A DNA stretch of 64,000 bases from Yersinia proxima (GCF_902170785.1 NZ_CABHYG010000004.1:1-64000); one strand, 5' to 3'. Numbered from the stretch's first letter, positions 26,951-39,020 are shown. Numbers and translations: made by a program. Notes: generated from the letters alone by a model not told the origin.

Positions 26951-27375
26951 TTATGGATAGTTAATGGAAGTTGTTACCTTTCCACTTTGATTCCCGGCAA
27001 TAACCTGGAGCTCACCCGTTCGACTATCAATAATCGTCAATTCTACTTCTGGTTTGTTATCTCTATAGCCTGGGCGATAGCGCTAGCAATCTGATCAGCA
27101 CCACCGACAGAGTTTTGTTGTGGAGCGTTTATAGATGTTGGAGGTAATACGTTAATATCCGAGGGGCCGCTAGTTAACTCGCCTTACTGAGGATCAACGG
27201 CAGGTAAGTCCGGCATAATCTTCTGGAGATAGTTACGCGTCTCGGTGGGGGCTTTTCCTAATCCATGTTTATGGACGTTATTCTGTCCCCAATTGTAGGA
27301 CGCTACCGGCTTATTCACATCACCGTCAAAATCTTTGAGTAGATCTGCCAGATAGGTAGATACCAAGACATTACT
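26951..27375 (-). pseudogene. Phage lytic transglycosylase remnant
   Basis: On the minus strand this reads YLADLLKDFDGDVNKPVASYNWGQNNVHKHG and TRNYLQKIMPDLP, the C-terminal half of an SLT-type transglycosylase as found in phage virions. The catalytic N-terminal part is gone. The frame then has an in-frame TAA, continues as GELTSGPSDINVLPP…, and needs a frameshift near 27055 to reach TIIDSRTGELQVIAGNQSG and the final stop at 26951. Its left-hand coding neighbour is unrelated; at its upstream end it meets the integrase fragment head-on. Confidence 0.75.
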
Positions 27376-27451
27376 CGGACATAAAAATCAGGCAATGACA
27401 GATAAATACAATGACGATCGAGGTAAAGAATGGACTGTTTTAGCTGTTTAA
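27356..27451 (+). pseudogene. Integrase remnant, C-terminal end
   Basis: Plus-strand frame with DTKTLLGHKNQAMTDKYNDD… and a stop at 27449–27451. LLGHK carries the tyrosine-recombinase histidine, and DKYND carries the catalytic tyrosine. It ends 125 bp from the icd stop, where an icd-targeting phage keeps int. The N-terminal and middle piece is 3.5 kb to the left; the region between Arg-box and His-box is lost. Confidence 0.8.
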
Positions 27452-27473
27452 ATCAGGTTACTTTCTAGACAGT

Positions 27474-27507
27474 TTTGCAGGGGGGGGGTTTGCAGGAGTT
27501 TTGCAGG
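27474..27507. repeat. Three TTTGCAGG repeats and a G9 run (possible arm-type sites)
   Basis: TTTGCAGG occurs at 27474, 27489 and 27500, between the integrase end and icd, with a run of nine G (27480–27488). Short direct repeats beside int are typical integrase arm sites; that role is inferred. The G-run could also vary in length. Confidence 0.45.
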
Positions 27508-27525
27508 AACATTTAGTGGAGCTTT

Positions 27526-27556
27526 AAAAACTCACGGAAGCCGAAGCCTCCGTGAG
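27526..27556 (-). terminator. icd terminator
   Basis: On the minus strand CTCACGGA pairs with TCCGTGAG around a TTCG-centred loop, followed by TTTTT. It lies 20 bp past the icd stop. Confidence 0.9.
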
Positions 27557-27576
27557 ATATTGCACTCGAAGCGTTA

Positions 27577-28830
27577 TTACATGTGTTGAATAATGGCGTC
27601 GCCAAATTCACTACATTTCAGTAACTTAGCACCTTCCATCAGACGTTCAAAATCATAAGTGACCGTCTTGGCCTGGATAGCGCCTTCGGTTCCTTTAATA
27701 ATCAGGTCTGCGGCTTCGAACCAACCCATGTGACGCAGCATCATTTCTGCGGACAGAATAATAGAACCTGGGTTCACTTTATCCTGACCCGCATATTTCG
27801 GTGCTGTACCATGAGTCGCTTCAAACAATGCGCACTCATCACCAATATTAGCACCTGGGGCAATACCGATACCGCCAACTTGTGCAGCCAATGCATCAGA
27901 AATATAATCACCATTCAGGTTCATACACGCGATAACATCATATTCAGCCGGACGCAGCAGGATCTGTTGCAGGAAAGCATCGGCAATAACATCTTTAACA
28001 ATGATGTCCTTACCGTTGTTTGGATTCTTGATTTTAACCCAAGGGCCGCCATCGATCAGCTCACCACCAAATTCCTCACGCGCTAACTGGTAACCCCAGT
28101 CTTTAAATGCGCCTTCGGTGAATTTCATAATGTTGCCTTTATGAACCAGGGTGACTGATTCACGATCGTTGGTAATTGCATACTCAATTGCAGCACGTAC
28201 CAAACGCTTAGTCCCTTCTTCTGAACAGGGTTTTACACCGATACCGCATTGTTCAGGGAAACGGATTTTCTTCACGCCCATCTCTTCACGCAGGAACTTA
28301 ATCACTTTTTCAGCTTCTGGTGAACCGGCTTTCCATTCGATACCCGCATAGATATCTTCTGCGTTTTCGCGGAAGATCACCATATTGGTCAATTCAGGGT
28401 GTTTTACCGGGCTTGGAGTACCTTCGTAATAACGCACTGGGCGCAGGCACACATACAAGTCGAGTTGTTGGCGCAAAGCCACGTTCAGAGAACGAATACC
28501 GCCACCCACTGGCGTGGTCAAGGGGCCTTTAATTGCAACGCGGTACTCACGAATCAAGTCCAATGTTTCTTCTGGCAGCCAAACATCTTTGCCATAAACA
28601 TGCGTTGATTTCTCACCGGTGTAAATTTCCATCCAGGAAATTTTACGCTCACCTTTATAGGCTTTCTTAACCGCAGCATCTACCACATTGATCATGGCCG
28701 GGGTCACATCAACGCCAATGCCGTCACCTTCAATAAATGGAATGATCGGATTATGCGGAACAACCAGTTTACCCTGAGCATCGACAGTAATTTTCTTACC
28801 TTCTGCCGGAACAACTACTTTGCTTTCCAT
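27577..28830 (-). CDS. icd: Isocitrate dehydrogenase (NADP)
   Basis: A 417-residue cytosolic TCA-cycle enzyme converting isocitrate to 2-oxoglutarate and CO2 with [17 protein letters not shown] contains the serine phosphorylated by AceK in E. coli; [21 protein letters not shown] and [11 protein letters not shown] are active-site and cofactor segments. The ATG at 28830 follows GGAGAGG and gives the family length; a start at 28881 is unlikely. The 3' end is the target of the decayed island on its left. Its last codons may be phage-derived, but the enzyme looks intact. Confidence 0.97.
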   Translation of the reverse strand: MESKVVVPAEGKKITVDAQGKLVVPHNPIIPFIEGDGIGVDVTPAMINVVDAAVKKAYKGERKISWMEIYTGEKSTHVYGKDVWLPEETLDLIREYRVAIKGPLTTPVGGGIRSLNVALRQQLDLYVCLRPVRYYEGTPSPVKHPELTNMVIFRENAEDIYAGIEWKAGSPEAEKVIKFLREEMGVKKIRFPEQCGIGVKPCSEEGTKRLVRAAIEYAITNDRESVTLVHKGNIMKFTEGAFKDWGYQLAREEFGGELIDGGPWVKIKNPNNGKDIIVKDVIADAFLQQILLRPAEYDVIACMNLNGDYISDALAAQVGGIGIAPGANIGDECALFEATHGTAPKYAGQDKVNPGSIILSAEMMLRHMGWFEAADLIIKGTEGAIQAKTVTYDFERLMEGAKLLKCSEFGDAIIQHM

Positions 28831-28960
28831 CAACCTCTCCTTCAGCGCAATTTTGTTAATGCCTTGTAAGATTCGTGTCAATACTACTTGAATATTCGTT
28901 CCGCGCCAATCCGAAACAGATTGAGGTATAATGCGCTAATCATCCGAAATCGCAATAATC

Positions 28961-29587
28961 ATGAATAAATTCTCTGTTAAAAATCACAAAGTTAACCGAT
29001 TCAGCACCAAGACACTGGCGAAACAGGTGAAGCCCATCGCCCCTCGACGTGTACTGTTATTCAACAAGCCTTTTGATGTGTTACCCCAGTTTACCGATGA
29101 GTCTGGACGCTCAACTTTGAAGGAATTTATCCCTTTTAACGATGTTTATGCGGCTGGGCGACTCGATCGGGATAGCGAAGGTTTACTGGTATTGACTAAT
29201 GATGGCAAACTGCAAGCCAGGCTGACGCAACCGGCCCAGAAAACCGGTAAAGTTTATTTTGTGCAAGTTGAAGGAGTGCCTGACGAAGATGCACTCAGTC
29301 AATTAAGAGTTGGGGTAACCTTAAAAGATGGCCCTACTTTGCCCGCTGGTGCTGAGCTGGTTAGCGAACCTGAGTGGTTATGGCCACGACATCCACCTAT
29401 TCGAGAGCGCAAAGCCATCCCAACAAGTTGGTTAAAAATAACACTTTTCGAAGGCCGCAATCGGCAGGTTCGCAGAATGACCGCCCATATTGGCTTCCCT
29501 ACCCTTCGTCTGATACGTTTTAGTATGGGTAATTTAAGCCTTGGCGATCTACAGCCCGGCGAATGGAAGGAGATAAACCATGTTTAA
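28961..29587 (+). CDS. rluE: 23S rRNA pseudouridine(2457) synthase
   Basis: A 208-residue RsuA/RluB/E/F-family enzyme modifying U2457 in 23S rRNA. The catalytic aspartate lies in [19 protein letters not shown], and [21 protein letters not shown] is the conserved RNA-side motif. It has no S4 domain, as expected for RluE. The N-terminus is basic. It is divergent from icd and overlaps nudJ by 8 bp. Confidence 0.93.
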   Translation: MNKFSVKNHKVNRFSTKTLAKQVKPIAPRRVLLFNKPFDVLPQFTDESGRSTLKEFIPFNDVYAAGRLDRDSEGLLVLTNDGKLQARLTQPAQKTGKVYFVQVEGVPDEDALSQLRVGVTLKDGPTLPAGAELVSEPEWLWPRHPPIRERKAIPTSWLKITLFEGRNRQVRRMTAHIGFPTLRLIRFSMGNLSLGDLQPGEWKEINHV

Positions 29588-30026
29588 GCCCCATGTTACC
29601 GTGGCTTGTGTCGTGCATGCTCAGGGGAAATTTTTGATTGTCGAAGAGACCATCAATGGCAAAAAATTATGGAATCAGCCCGCAGGTCATTTGGAAGCCG
29701 ATGAAACTCTACTGCAAGCGGCGGAAAGAGAGTTGTGGGAGGAAACCGGTATTCGAGCCACCCCGCAATATTTTCTGCGTATGCACCAGTGGATAGCGCC
29801 GGATAAAACCCCCTTCCTGCGTTTCGCTTTTGTTATTGAGCTACTGGCCCCATTGCCCACTCACCCACATGACGATGATATCGACCGCTGCCTGTGGCTC
29901 ACCGCCGATGAAATCCTGCAATCAGATAATTTACGCTCACCTTTAGTGGCGGAAAGTATCCGTTGTTATCTGCAACCTGAGCGTTATTCACTTGATGTCG
30001 TTGGTTCATTCAACTGGCCCTTATAA
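29580..30026 (+). CDS. nudJ: Nudix phosphatase NudJ
   Basis: A 148-residue Nudix hydrolase. The Nudix box is complete: [22 protein letters not shown], with the catalytic REUxEE core. In E. coli NudJ hydrolyses thiamine pyrophosphate intermediates and nucleoside tri- and diphosphates. It overlaps the rluE end by 8 bp, so the two are cotranscribed; mnmA follows after about 190 bp. Confidence 0.92.
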   Translation: MFKPHVTVACVVHAQGKFLIVEETINGKKLWNQPAGHLEADETLLQAAERELWEETGIRATPQYFLRMHQWIAPDKTPFLRFAFVIELLAPLPTHPHDDDIDRCLWLTADEILQSDNLRSPLVAESIRCYLQPERYSLDVVGSFNWPL

Positions 30027-30212
30027 CCGTCAGATTTGATTCACTCAGGTAATTTCATTAAGAGTGCGAATCTACCATGCAGCATCGCAGTCAACGTGAT
30101 AAAATCCGGCGCTTGTTTTTATAATGCCCTGCCGCGCTGAAAAGTGAGTCGGAGAATATTATCCGTCACAGCCTTCATTGGGGCTTTAGGTATTTACGTA
30201 AGTGAGACTCCC

Positions 30213-31334
30213 ATGTCAGATAACAGCCAGAAAAAAGTAATCGTCGGTATGTCCGGCGGTGTCGATTCTTCCGTTTCCGCCTACCTGCTCCAGCAACAAG
30301 GTTACCAAGTCGCTGGTTTGTTCATGAAAAACTGGGAAGAGGATGATGGCGAAGAGTATTGCTCAGCAGCGACCGATTTGGCCGATGCTCAAGCGGTATG
30401 CGACAAACTGGGCATGGAGTTACACACCGTCAATTTTGCCGCAGAATACTGGGATAACGTGTTCGAATTGTTCCTGGAAGAATACAAAGCCGGGCGCACC
30501 CCTAACCCCGATATTCTGTGTAATAAAGAAATCAAATTTAAAGCGTTCCTCGAGTTCGCCGCAGAAGATTTGGGTGCGGACTATATTGCTACCGGCCATT
30601 ATGTGCGTCGTCAGGATGTTAACGGTAAAAGTCGCTTGTTACGCGGCCTTGATGGCAATAAAGACCAAAGTTATTTCCTCTACACATTAAGCCACGAACA
30701 GCTCGCTCAAAGCCTGTTTCCTGTTGGTGAACTAGAAAAGCCTGAAGTTCGCCGCATTGCTGAGCAACTTGACCTGGTCACCGCCAAGAAAAAAGACTCA
30801 ACCGGTATCTGCTTTATCGGCGAGCGCAAATTCCGTGATTTCCTGGGCCGCTATCTGCCCGCGCAACCCGGCCCAATCATGACCGTAGATGGCCAGCATG
30901 TGGGCGAACATCAGGGTTTGATGTATCACACCTTGGGACAGCGTAAAGGTTTAGGGATTGGCGGCACCAAAGAGGGTGGGGATGATCCGTGGTATGTGGT
31001 GGATAAAGATGTTGCCAATAACATCTTGCTGGTAGCTCAGGGACATGAACACCCGCGTTTAATGTCTGTTGGCCTGATTGCACAACAGTTACATTGGGTT
31101 GATAGAGAGCCTGTCACTGCTGCTTTCCGTTGTGTGGTGAAAACTCGTTATCGCCAGCAGGACATTCCCTGCACCGTGACACCATTGGATGACGAACGTG
31201 TTGAGGTTCGGTTTGATGAACCCGTAGCGGCAGTCACACCAGGTCAGTCGGCGGTCTTCTATCAAGCTGAAGTCTGTCTCGGTGGCGGTATTATAGAAGA
31301 GCGTTATCCACTGCCAGGTTCAGCCGCAAACTAA
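30213..31334 (+). CDS. mnmA: tRNA 2-thiouridylase MnmA
   Basis: A 373-residue ATP-dependent thiolase that makes s2U34 in tRNA-Lys/Glu/Gln, taking sulfur from the IscS/Tus relay. The PP-loop is GMSGGVDSS near residue 13. The two catalytic cysteines lie in [10 protein letters not shown] and [12 protein letters not shown]. The start at 30213 gives [12 protein letters not shown], matching the family; the frame is open upstream to 30144 but that part is not conserved. hflD follows at 46 bp. Confidence 0.95.
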   Translation: MSDNSQKKVIVGMSGGVDSSVSAYLLQQQGYQVAGLFMKNWEEDDGEEYCSAATDLADAQAVCDKLGMELHTVNFAAEYWDNVFELFLEEYKAGRTPNPDILCNKEIKFKAFLEFAAEDLGADYIATGHYVRRQDVNGKSRLLRGLDGNKDQSYFLYTLSHEQLAQSLFPVGELEKPEVRRIAEQLDLVTAKKKDSTGICFIGERKFRDFLGRYLPAQPGPIMTVDGQHVGEHQGLMYHTLGQRKGLGIGGTKEGGDDPWYVVDKDVANNILLVAQGHEHPRLMSVGLIAQQLHWVDREPVTAAFRCVVKTRYRQQDIPCTVTPLDDERVEVRFDEPVAAVTPGQSAVFYQAEVCLGGGIIEERYPLPGSAAN

Positions 31335-31380
31335 CCCAACCCAGCAATGAACATGAACCAGAACGTTTACAGGAGTAACC

Positions 31381-33403
<2,023 letters not shown>

Positions 33404-33484
33404 TGCATTAATCTCAAATACAGATGGCAGTCCAACAGCCATCTGTATTACCCCTATTCTTTCTTATTCTCCTGCATACTCCCC

Positions 33485-33501
33485 TGTTTAGTCCCGGTTT
33501 A
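33485..33501 (+). promoter_or_regulatory. PhoP box
   Basis: TGTTTA-GTCCC-GGTTTA is a perfect (T/G)GTTTA-N5-(T/G)GTTTA direct repeat. A GATAAT −10 hexamer starts 12 bp after it (33514–33519), the spacing of PhoP-activated promoters. It lies 65 bp before the outer membrane protein gene. Confidence 0.88.
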
Positions 33502-33565
33502 GTCGTAGTCATTGATAATATTCGCGATGTCAAAAGGACGTTACAATTACAGGAGTTATTATCAT

Positions 33566-34189
33566 ATGTTGAAGAAAACACTACTTTCCCTGACCCTTAT
33601 GGGCATCTGCACTAGCACTATGGCTGCTGATTACACTTATGTATCTGGCGGGTTGCAATATGGTGCTATCAATAGTAATGCACGTTTTGATAAGCAATTT
33701 AATCAAAGTAATTCCAGCCATATAGGTAATCGAGACATGGCTGGGATCTATCTTAATGGTGGGTACGGTTTTGAGAACGACCTGTTCCTTGATGGCCGCC
33801 TAAGCGGTATCGGTAATGATGACCGTAGCCTTGCTGAAGCGGTTCTTGGACTGGGCTATCATTTTGCGTTCTCCCCCAATATTGATTTTTATACTTTAGT
33901 GGGTGGCAGTCGCCATGCAATAACATTTGATGCCAGCAAAGATGGCAAAAAAACCAATACCTACAATAGCGCCACCGGCGAAATCGGTGTCAAAAGCAAG
34001 TTATCACAGAACTTCGGTCTGGATGTTGCCTACCGCTTAGCAAACTATGATGGACGAGCATTCCATGAAGCGCGGATAGTAACAGACTACGCCCTAACGC
34101 AAAACCTCGCAGCTGAAGTAGGTTATACCTACCATAACTGGAAAGTCAGTGATCAGGCAATGCAGGCAGGTTTGCGTTACACTTTCTAA
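33566..34189 (+). CDS. Outer membrane beta-barrel protein, predicted PhoP-activated
   Basis: A 207-residue precursor: signal peptide MLKKTLLSLTLMGICTSTMAA with cleavage after Ala, then alternating strands with glycine/aromatic girdles (GIYLNGGYGF, AVLGLGYHFAF, DVAYRLANYDG) and the C-terminal barrel signature LRYTF. Size suggests an 8-stranded barrel. AGGAG precedes the ATG at 33566. It lies between a PhoP box and phoPQ. I do not recognise a named member; Ail/OmpX, PagP- or PagL-like roles cannot be told from sequence alone. Confidence 0.8.
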   Translation: MLKKTLLSLTLMGICTSTMAADYTYVSGGLQYGAINSNARFDKQFNQSNSSHIGNRDMAGIYLNGGYGFENDLFLDGRLSGIGNDDRSLAEAVLGLGYHFAFSPNIDFYTLVGGSRHAITFDASKDGKKTNTYNSATGEIGVKSKLSQNFGLDVAYRLANYDGRAFHEARIVTDYALTQNLAAEVGYTYHNWKVSDQAMQAGLRYTF

Positions 34190-34210
34190 GTCACTGTTTT
34201 AATGTTTAAC

Positions 34211-34239
34211 TGATCGGGTAATATTAACGTACCCGATCA
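34211..34239 (+). other. Hairpin between the outer membrane protein gene and phoP
   Basis: TGATCGGGTA pairs perfectly with TACCCGATCA over a 9-nt loop, without a T-run. It could weaken readthrough from the PhoP-activated gene into phoPQ or stabilise upstream mRNA. Confidence 0.55.
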
Positions 34240-34261
34240 ACGTCTCATCGAGGAATGTGGT

Positions 34262-34933
34262 ATGCGGGTTTTAGTTGTCGAAGATAATGCATTGCTGCGT
34301 CACCACCTTACGGTGCAAATGCGCGAAATGGGCCATCAGGTTGATGCAGCTGAAGATGCCAAAGAGGCAGACTATTTCTTGCAGGAACATGCTCCAGATA
34401 TCGCCATCATTGACCTTGGCTTACCGGGTGAAGATGGTTTGAGCCTTATCCGTCGTTGGCGTAGTCATCAGACAAACCTGCCAATTCTGGTGCTAACTGC
34501 GCGGGAAAGTTGGCAAGATAAAGTTGCGGTACTTGAAGCTGGTGCAGATGATTATGTCACCAAGCCTTTTCATCTTGAAGAAGTTATTGCGCGAATTCAG
34601 GCTTTGATGCGACGCAATATCGGCTTAGCATCCCAAGTTATTGAGTTTCCTCCGTTTCAAATTGATCTTTCACGTCGAGAGCTGTGTGTCAATCAGCAGC
34701 AGATTAAACTGACTGCTTTCGAGTACACTATCATTGAAACTCTTATTCGTAATGCAGGGAAAGTGGTCAGCAAAGATACACTCATGCTGCAACTCTATCC
34801 TGATGCAGAACTACGTGAGAGCCATACTATTGATGTATTAATGGGTCGTTTGCGTAAAAAACTGCAGGCAGAACATGAAAGCGAAGTGATTACGACCATC
34901 CGTGGTCAGGGATACCGTTTTGACGCCAACTAG
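34262..34933 (+). CDS. phoP: Response regulator PhoP
   Basis: A 223-residue OmpR-family regulator answering low Mg2+, low pH and antimicrobial peptides. Receiver domain 1–115 with the phosphorylated Asp51 in [12 protein letters not shown] and Lys in VTKPF; winged helix 125–223 ([32 protein letters not shown]). AGGAATGTGGT precedes the ATG. phoQ follows after 5 bp. In yersiniae PhoP is a known virulence regulator. I see only a single TGTTTA, not a full box, in its own 70-bp upstream gap. Confidence 0.97.
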   Translation: MRVLVVEDNALLRHHLTVQMREMGHQVDAAEDAKEADYFLQEHAPDIAIIDLGLPGEDGLSLIRRWRSHQTNLPILVLTARESWQDKVAVLEAGADDYVTKPFHLEEVIARIQALMRRNIGLASQVIEFPPFQIDLSRRELCVNQQQIKLTAFEYTIIETLIRNAGKVVSKDTLMLQLYPDAELRESHTIDVLMGRLRKKLQAEHESEVITTIRGQGYRFDAN

Positions 34934-34938
34934 ACATC

Positions 34939-36393
34939 ATGTTCCGAAAAAATAACAAACCATTCTCCCTTCGTGCTCGTTTTCTTATGGCAACAGCAGG
35001 TGTCATCTTAGCGCTGTCGTTGTCTTATGGAATGGTCGCCGTCGTCGGCTATATCGTCAGTTTTGATAAAAATACCTTTAGCGCCCACCGAGGGGAAAGT
35101 AATTTATTTTTCAGTCTGGCCCAGTGGCATGATAATAAGCTGAGCATCTCTGTTCCACCTGAACTTGAGTTAAATATCCCCACTCTGGTTCTGATTTACG
35201 ATAAAGATGGCAATATTCTCTGGCGTCAGCGGCATGTACCTGAGCTTGAATCCCGTATAGAGAAAAGCTGGTTACAAAAACCGGGATTTTACGAGCTGGA
35301 CACAGGAACACAAATCAGTAGCATGATGTTGGGTGATAACCCGAAAGCACAAGACCAACTAAAAAAATATGACGAAACGGATAACAGCGCTCTGACCCAC
35401 TCTGTATCCGTTAATACTTATCCCGCGACGTCCCATTTGCCACAGCTCACGATTGTGGTTGTAGATACTATCCCACAGGAGTTGCAGCGCTCAGATTTAG
35501 TTTGGAACTGGTTTAGTTATGTCTTATTGGCAAATTTACTGCTAGTTGTTCCCTTGCTTTGGCTTGCAGCCTATTGGAGTCTAAGGCCCATTAAAGCGCT
35601 GGTCAGTCAGATAAGCCAGCTAGAGAAAGGTGAACGCGATCAGTTGGATGAAAATCCACCTCAGGAATTGCAGAGTTTGGTTAGAAATCTCAATATTTTG
35701 CTTACTAATGAACGCCAGCGTTATACCAAATACCGCACGACGCTATCCGACCTCACTCATAGTCTCAAAACCCCACTAGCGGTATTACAAACAACGCTAC
35801 GTTCTTTACGCACTGGTAAGCAAACAACCATTGAGGAGGTCGAGCCTATTATGCTTGAGCAGATAAGCCGTATCTCTCAGCAAATTGGCTATTATCTGCA
35901 TCGGGCCAGTATGCGCTCCGAACATAACGTGTTGATTCGCGAGATTCATTCGGTTCCCGCCCTACTCGATAGCCTGTGCAGCGCACTGAATAAAGTTTAT
36001 CAGCGCAAAGGGGTGGTCTTGACGTTGGACATTTCACCAGAGGTAACTTTCCTTGGGGAACAAAATGACTTTATGGAAGTGATGGGTAATGTTCTGGAAA
36101 ATGCCTGCAAGTATTGCCTGGAATTCGTCGAAATAACCGCCCTGCACTCAGAAAAACAACTCACTATTGTCGTTGACGATGATGGCCCTGGCATCCCAGA
36201 AAGTAAACGGCAATTGATTTTCCAGCGCGGCCAGCGAGTGGATACGTTACGACCTGGTCAAGGGCTTGGATTATCCGTTGCGGCCGAAATTATTGAACAA
36301 TATCAAGGTAAAATAACTATTACTGAAAGTCCTCTCGGCGGGGCGAGGATGATGGTAACCTTTGGCCAGCAAAATGATTATCATGCCGATTAA
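34939..36393 (+). CDS. phoQ: Sensor histidine kinase PhoQ
   Basis: A 484-residue membrane kinase: helix about 17–41, periplasmic PAS-like sensor about 44–190, helix about 192–213, HAMP, then the dimerisation domain with the phospho-accepting His274 in LTHSLKTPL and an ATPase domain ([30 protein letters not shown]). The stretch corresponding to the E. coli acidic metal patch reads [12 protein letters not shown], with clearly fewer acidic residues than EDDDDAE. It is directly downstream of phoP. Confidence 0.96.
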   Translation: MFRKNNKPFSLRARFLMATAGVILALSLSYGMVAVVGYIVSFDKNTFSAHRGESNLFFSLAQWHDNKLSISVPPELELNIPTLVLIYDKDGNILWRQRHVPELESRIEKSWLQKPGFYELDTGTQISSMMLGDNPKAQDQLKKYDETDNSALTHSVSVNTYPATSHLPQLTIVVVDTIPQELQRSDLVWNWFSYVLLANLLLVVPLLWLAAYWSLRPIKALVSQISQLEKGERDQLDENPPQELQSLVRNLNILLTNERQRYTKYRTTLSDLTHSLKTPLAVLQTTLRSLRTGKQTTIEEVEPIMLEQISRISQQIGYYLHRASMRSEHNVLIREIHSVPALLDSLCSALNKVYQRKGVVLTLDISPEVTFLGEQNDFMEVMGNVLENACKYCLEFVEITALHSEKQLTIVVDDDGPGIPESKRQLIFQRGQRVDTLRPGQGLGLSVAAEIIEQYQGKITITESPLGGARMMVTFGQQNDYHAD

Positions 36394-36476
36394 TAAAATT
36401 TGCCTGCTAATACCTGATACTGATGACAGGCATCCGTTATAATCATCCGCAAGTTCACCCCTCTCCTGGAATAAAC

Positions 36477-37598
36477 ATGGATTACCAACTCAGTCTCGAT
36501 TGGCCTGATTTCCTGCAACGCTATTGGCAGAAGCGCCCCGTCATCCTCAAACGTGGCTTTAAAAACTTTATTGATCCACTCTCACCAGATGAACTTGCTG
36601 GCTTAGCAATGGAGAATGAAGTCGACAGTCGTCTGGTGAGTCATGAAGATGGCCGCTGGGAAGTGAGCCATGGCCCATTTGAGAGCTTTGATCACTTAGG
36701 TGAAACTAATTGGTCATTACTGGTACAAGCGGTTGATCATTGGCATGAACCCGCAGCCGCGTTAATGCGCCCATTCCGCCCGCTTTCAGACTGGCGTATG
36801 GACGATTTAATGATCTCTTTCTCCGTTCCGGGTGGTGGCGTCGGCCCGCATTTTGACCAGTATGATGTCTTTATCATTCAGGGCACAGGGCGTCGCCGCT
36901 GGCGGGTCGGTGAGAAAACGGAAATGAAGCAACATTGTCCCCATCCTGATTTGCTGCAAGTTGGGCCGTTTGACGCCATTATTGATGAAGAAATGGAACC
37001 CGGCGATATTCTCTATATCCCGCCAGGTTTCCCGCATGAAGGCTATGCGCTTGAAAATGCATTGAATTATTCAGTTGGTTTTCGCGCGCCTAATGGCCGG
37101 GAGCTGGTGAGTGGCTTTGCTGACTATGTGCTTTCACGCGAGCTGGGCAGTTACCGTTACAGTGATCCAGATTTGCAATTACGCGAACATCCGGCGGAAG
37201 TGTTGCCACAAGAAGTCGATAAACTTCGTGCGATGATGCTCGATTTAGTCCAGCAACCAGAAGATTTCCAAAGCTGGTTTGGCGAATTTATTTCTCAATC
37301 GCGCCATGAATTGGATATCGCGCCACCAGAGCCGCCTTATCAGGCGGGTGATGTCTATGAGCTATTGCAACAAGGTGACGAATTACAACGCCTTACCGGA
37401 TTACGTGTTCTACGTATTGGTGATCAATGCTTTGCTAATGGTGAGTTGATTAATACACCACACAGGCAAGCCGCCGATGCCTTATGCCAACACTTTAGCG
37501 TAGATGCGCAGAAGTTGGGTGATGCACTGGAAGACCCGTCTTTCCTGGCAATGCTCACTGCGTTGGTAAACAACGGCTATTGGTATTTTAACGACTGA
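36477..37598 (+). CDS. roxA: 50S ribosomal protein L16 arginine hydroxylase
   Basis: A 373-residue Fe(II)/2-oxoglutarate JmjC-type oxygenase (YcfD) that hydroxylates an arginine of ribosomal protein L16. The iron-binding HxD lies in GPHFDQYDVF and the distal histidine in PPGFPHEGYAL. The ATG at 36477 after CTCCTGG gives the exact E. coli length; the frame is open back to 36423. It follows phoPQ, as in E. coli. Confidence 0.93.
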   Translation: MDYQLSLDWPDFLQRYWQKRPVILKRGFKNFIDPLSPDELAGLAMENEVDSRLVSHEDGRWEVSHGPFESFDHLGETNWSLLVQAVDHWHEPAAALMRPFRPLSDWRMDDLMISFSVPGGGVGPHFDQYDVFIIQGTGRRRWRVGEKTEMKQHCPHPDLLQVGPFDAIIDEEMEPGDILYIPPGFPHEGYALENALNYSVGFRAPNGRELVSGFADYVLSRELGSYRYSDPDLQLREHPAEVLPQEVDKLRAMMLDLVQQPEDFQSWFGEFISQSRHELDIAPPEPPYQAGDVYELLQQGDELQRLTGLRVLRIGDQCFANGELINTPHRQAADALCQHFSVDAQKLGDALEDPSFLAMLTALVNNGYWYFND

Positions 37599-37620
37599 TA
37601 TTTCTAGCTTATTCCGCCAA

Positions 37621-37646
37621 AATGCCCCGCTAGACGGGGCATTTTT
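37621..37646. terminator. Terminator between roxA and pepT
   Basis: AATGCCCCG pairs with CGGGGCATT over 5 nt, followed by TTTT. It sits between converging genes and can act both ways. Confidence 0.9.
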
Positions 37647-37655
37647 ATCAGTCGG

Positions 37656-38897
37656 TCAGACTGATAACTCTTTAGCTCGTTTAGCGGTCAACTCAGCAAT
37701 TCGCATAATAACCGCTACCGCTTTTTCCATCCCTTCCAGCGTTATAAACTCATGTTTACCATGATAATTATAGCCACCTGTGAAGATATTTGGACAAGGT
37801 AAACCGAGGAAGGATAACTGCGCACCGTCAGTACCGCCACGTATCGGCTTCATGATGGGGGTAATATCACAATCCTGCATCGCCTGTTGAGCTATTTCGA
37901 TGATATGTGGATGTTTAATAATATGCTCACGCATATTGTAATAACTATCATCTATAATGATTTCAATATAGCAATCACGGTGTAACCCTTTTCCTACCCG
38001 TTTAGCAATATCCACCATGTTTTTCTTGCGCGCTTCAAAACCATCGCGATTAAAATCTCGCACGATATAGTGCATTTCTGCCCGTTCGACCGTGCCTTTA
38101 ATGCTTTGTAGATGATAGAAACCTTCATATCCTTCAGTGTTTTCAGGGGTTTCATCAACGGGTAATTCCTGATGGAAGCGGGTTGCCAGTGATAGCGCAT
38201 TGACCATTACCCCTTTAGCACTCCCGGGATGCACATTATTACCGACAATCTTTATTGTCACCGATGCAGCATTGAAGTTCTCAAACTCCAACTCCCCCAC
38301 ACCGCCGCCATCCACGGTATAAGCCCACTGTGCATTAAATTCGTCCACATTAAAGAAACGCGCACCTTTTCCCACTTCTTCATCCGGGGTGAAAGCAATA
38401 CGAATATCACCATGAGGCACATTGCTGCGCTTTAAACGCACCATTGCGGTGATGATTTCCGCGATACCCGCTTTATCATCCGCGCCCAATAAGGTTTTAC
38501 CATCAGTGGTAATCAGGGTATGCCCTAGCAGTTGATGCAATATGGGGAACATGACCGGCGATAAAACCTCATCGCCCATCCCCAAAGCAATATCACCACC
38601 ACGGTAATTTTCTACAATCTGTGGATTAACATTTTTACCCGAGAAATCAGGTGAAGTATCAAGATGGGCAATAAAACCAATGGTAGGAACCGGCCAGGAA
38701 ACATTTGCAGGCAAAGTTGCCATTACACAGCCGTGCTCACTCAAACTCACGTGAGAAAATCCCAATGTCTGCAACTCATGTTGTAACGCCAGAGCCAGCT
38801 TGCGCTGCCCTTCAGTGCTCGGCACGGATTTTACATTGGCTTTTGCTTGTGTATCAAAAGAAACATAGTTGAAAAAGCGGTCGAGTAATTTGTCCAT
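37656..38897 (-). CDS. pepT: Peptidase T (tripeptide aminopeptidase)
   Basis: A 413-residue M20-family zinc aminopeptidase removing N-terminal residues from tripeptides in the cytosol. Metal and catalytic residues lie in [40 protein letters not shown] and the C-terminal [11 protein letters not shown]. The dimerisation domain contains [12 protein letters not shown]. Slightly longer at the C-terminus than E. coli (408). In some enterics pepT is FNR-regulated; no such site is obvious here. Confidence 0.95.
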   Translation of the reverse strand: MDKLLDRFFNYVSFDTQAKANVKSVPSTEGQRKLALALQHELQTLGFSHVSLSEHGCVMATLPANVSWPVPTIGFIAHLDTSPDFSGKNVNPQIVENYRGGDIALGMGDEVLSPVMFPILHQLLGHTLITTDGKTLLGADDKAGIAEIITAMVRLKRSNVPHGDIRIAFTPDEEVGKGARFFNVDEFNAQWAYTVDGGGVGELEFENFNAASVTIKIVGNNVHPGSAKGVMVNALSLATRFHQELPVDETPENTEGYEGFYHLQSIKGTVERAEMHYIVRDFNRDGFEARKKNMVDIAKRVGKGLHRDCYIEIIIDDSYYNMREHIIKHPHIIEIAQQAMQDCDITPIMKPIRGGTDGAQLSFLGLPCPNIFTGGYNYHGKHEFITLEGMEKAVAVIMRIAELTAKRAKELSV

Positions 38898-39020
38898 GGG
38901 CCCACCCTCATAATAGTGAATATCATTATGGGGAAGTGATCACCATCAAATATTGCGTCAGGTCAGTTTTAGACAAACTTAAGCCAGAATAAAAAAGACA
39001 ATATCGGAATGGTGTCAGTT

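Noticed and set aside
28831-28881. N-terminal extension of Icd
   Set aside because: The conserved start MESKVVVPA at 28830 has a good ribosome site; the upstream part is leader.
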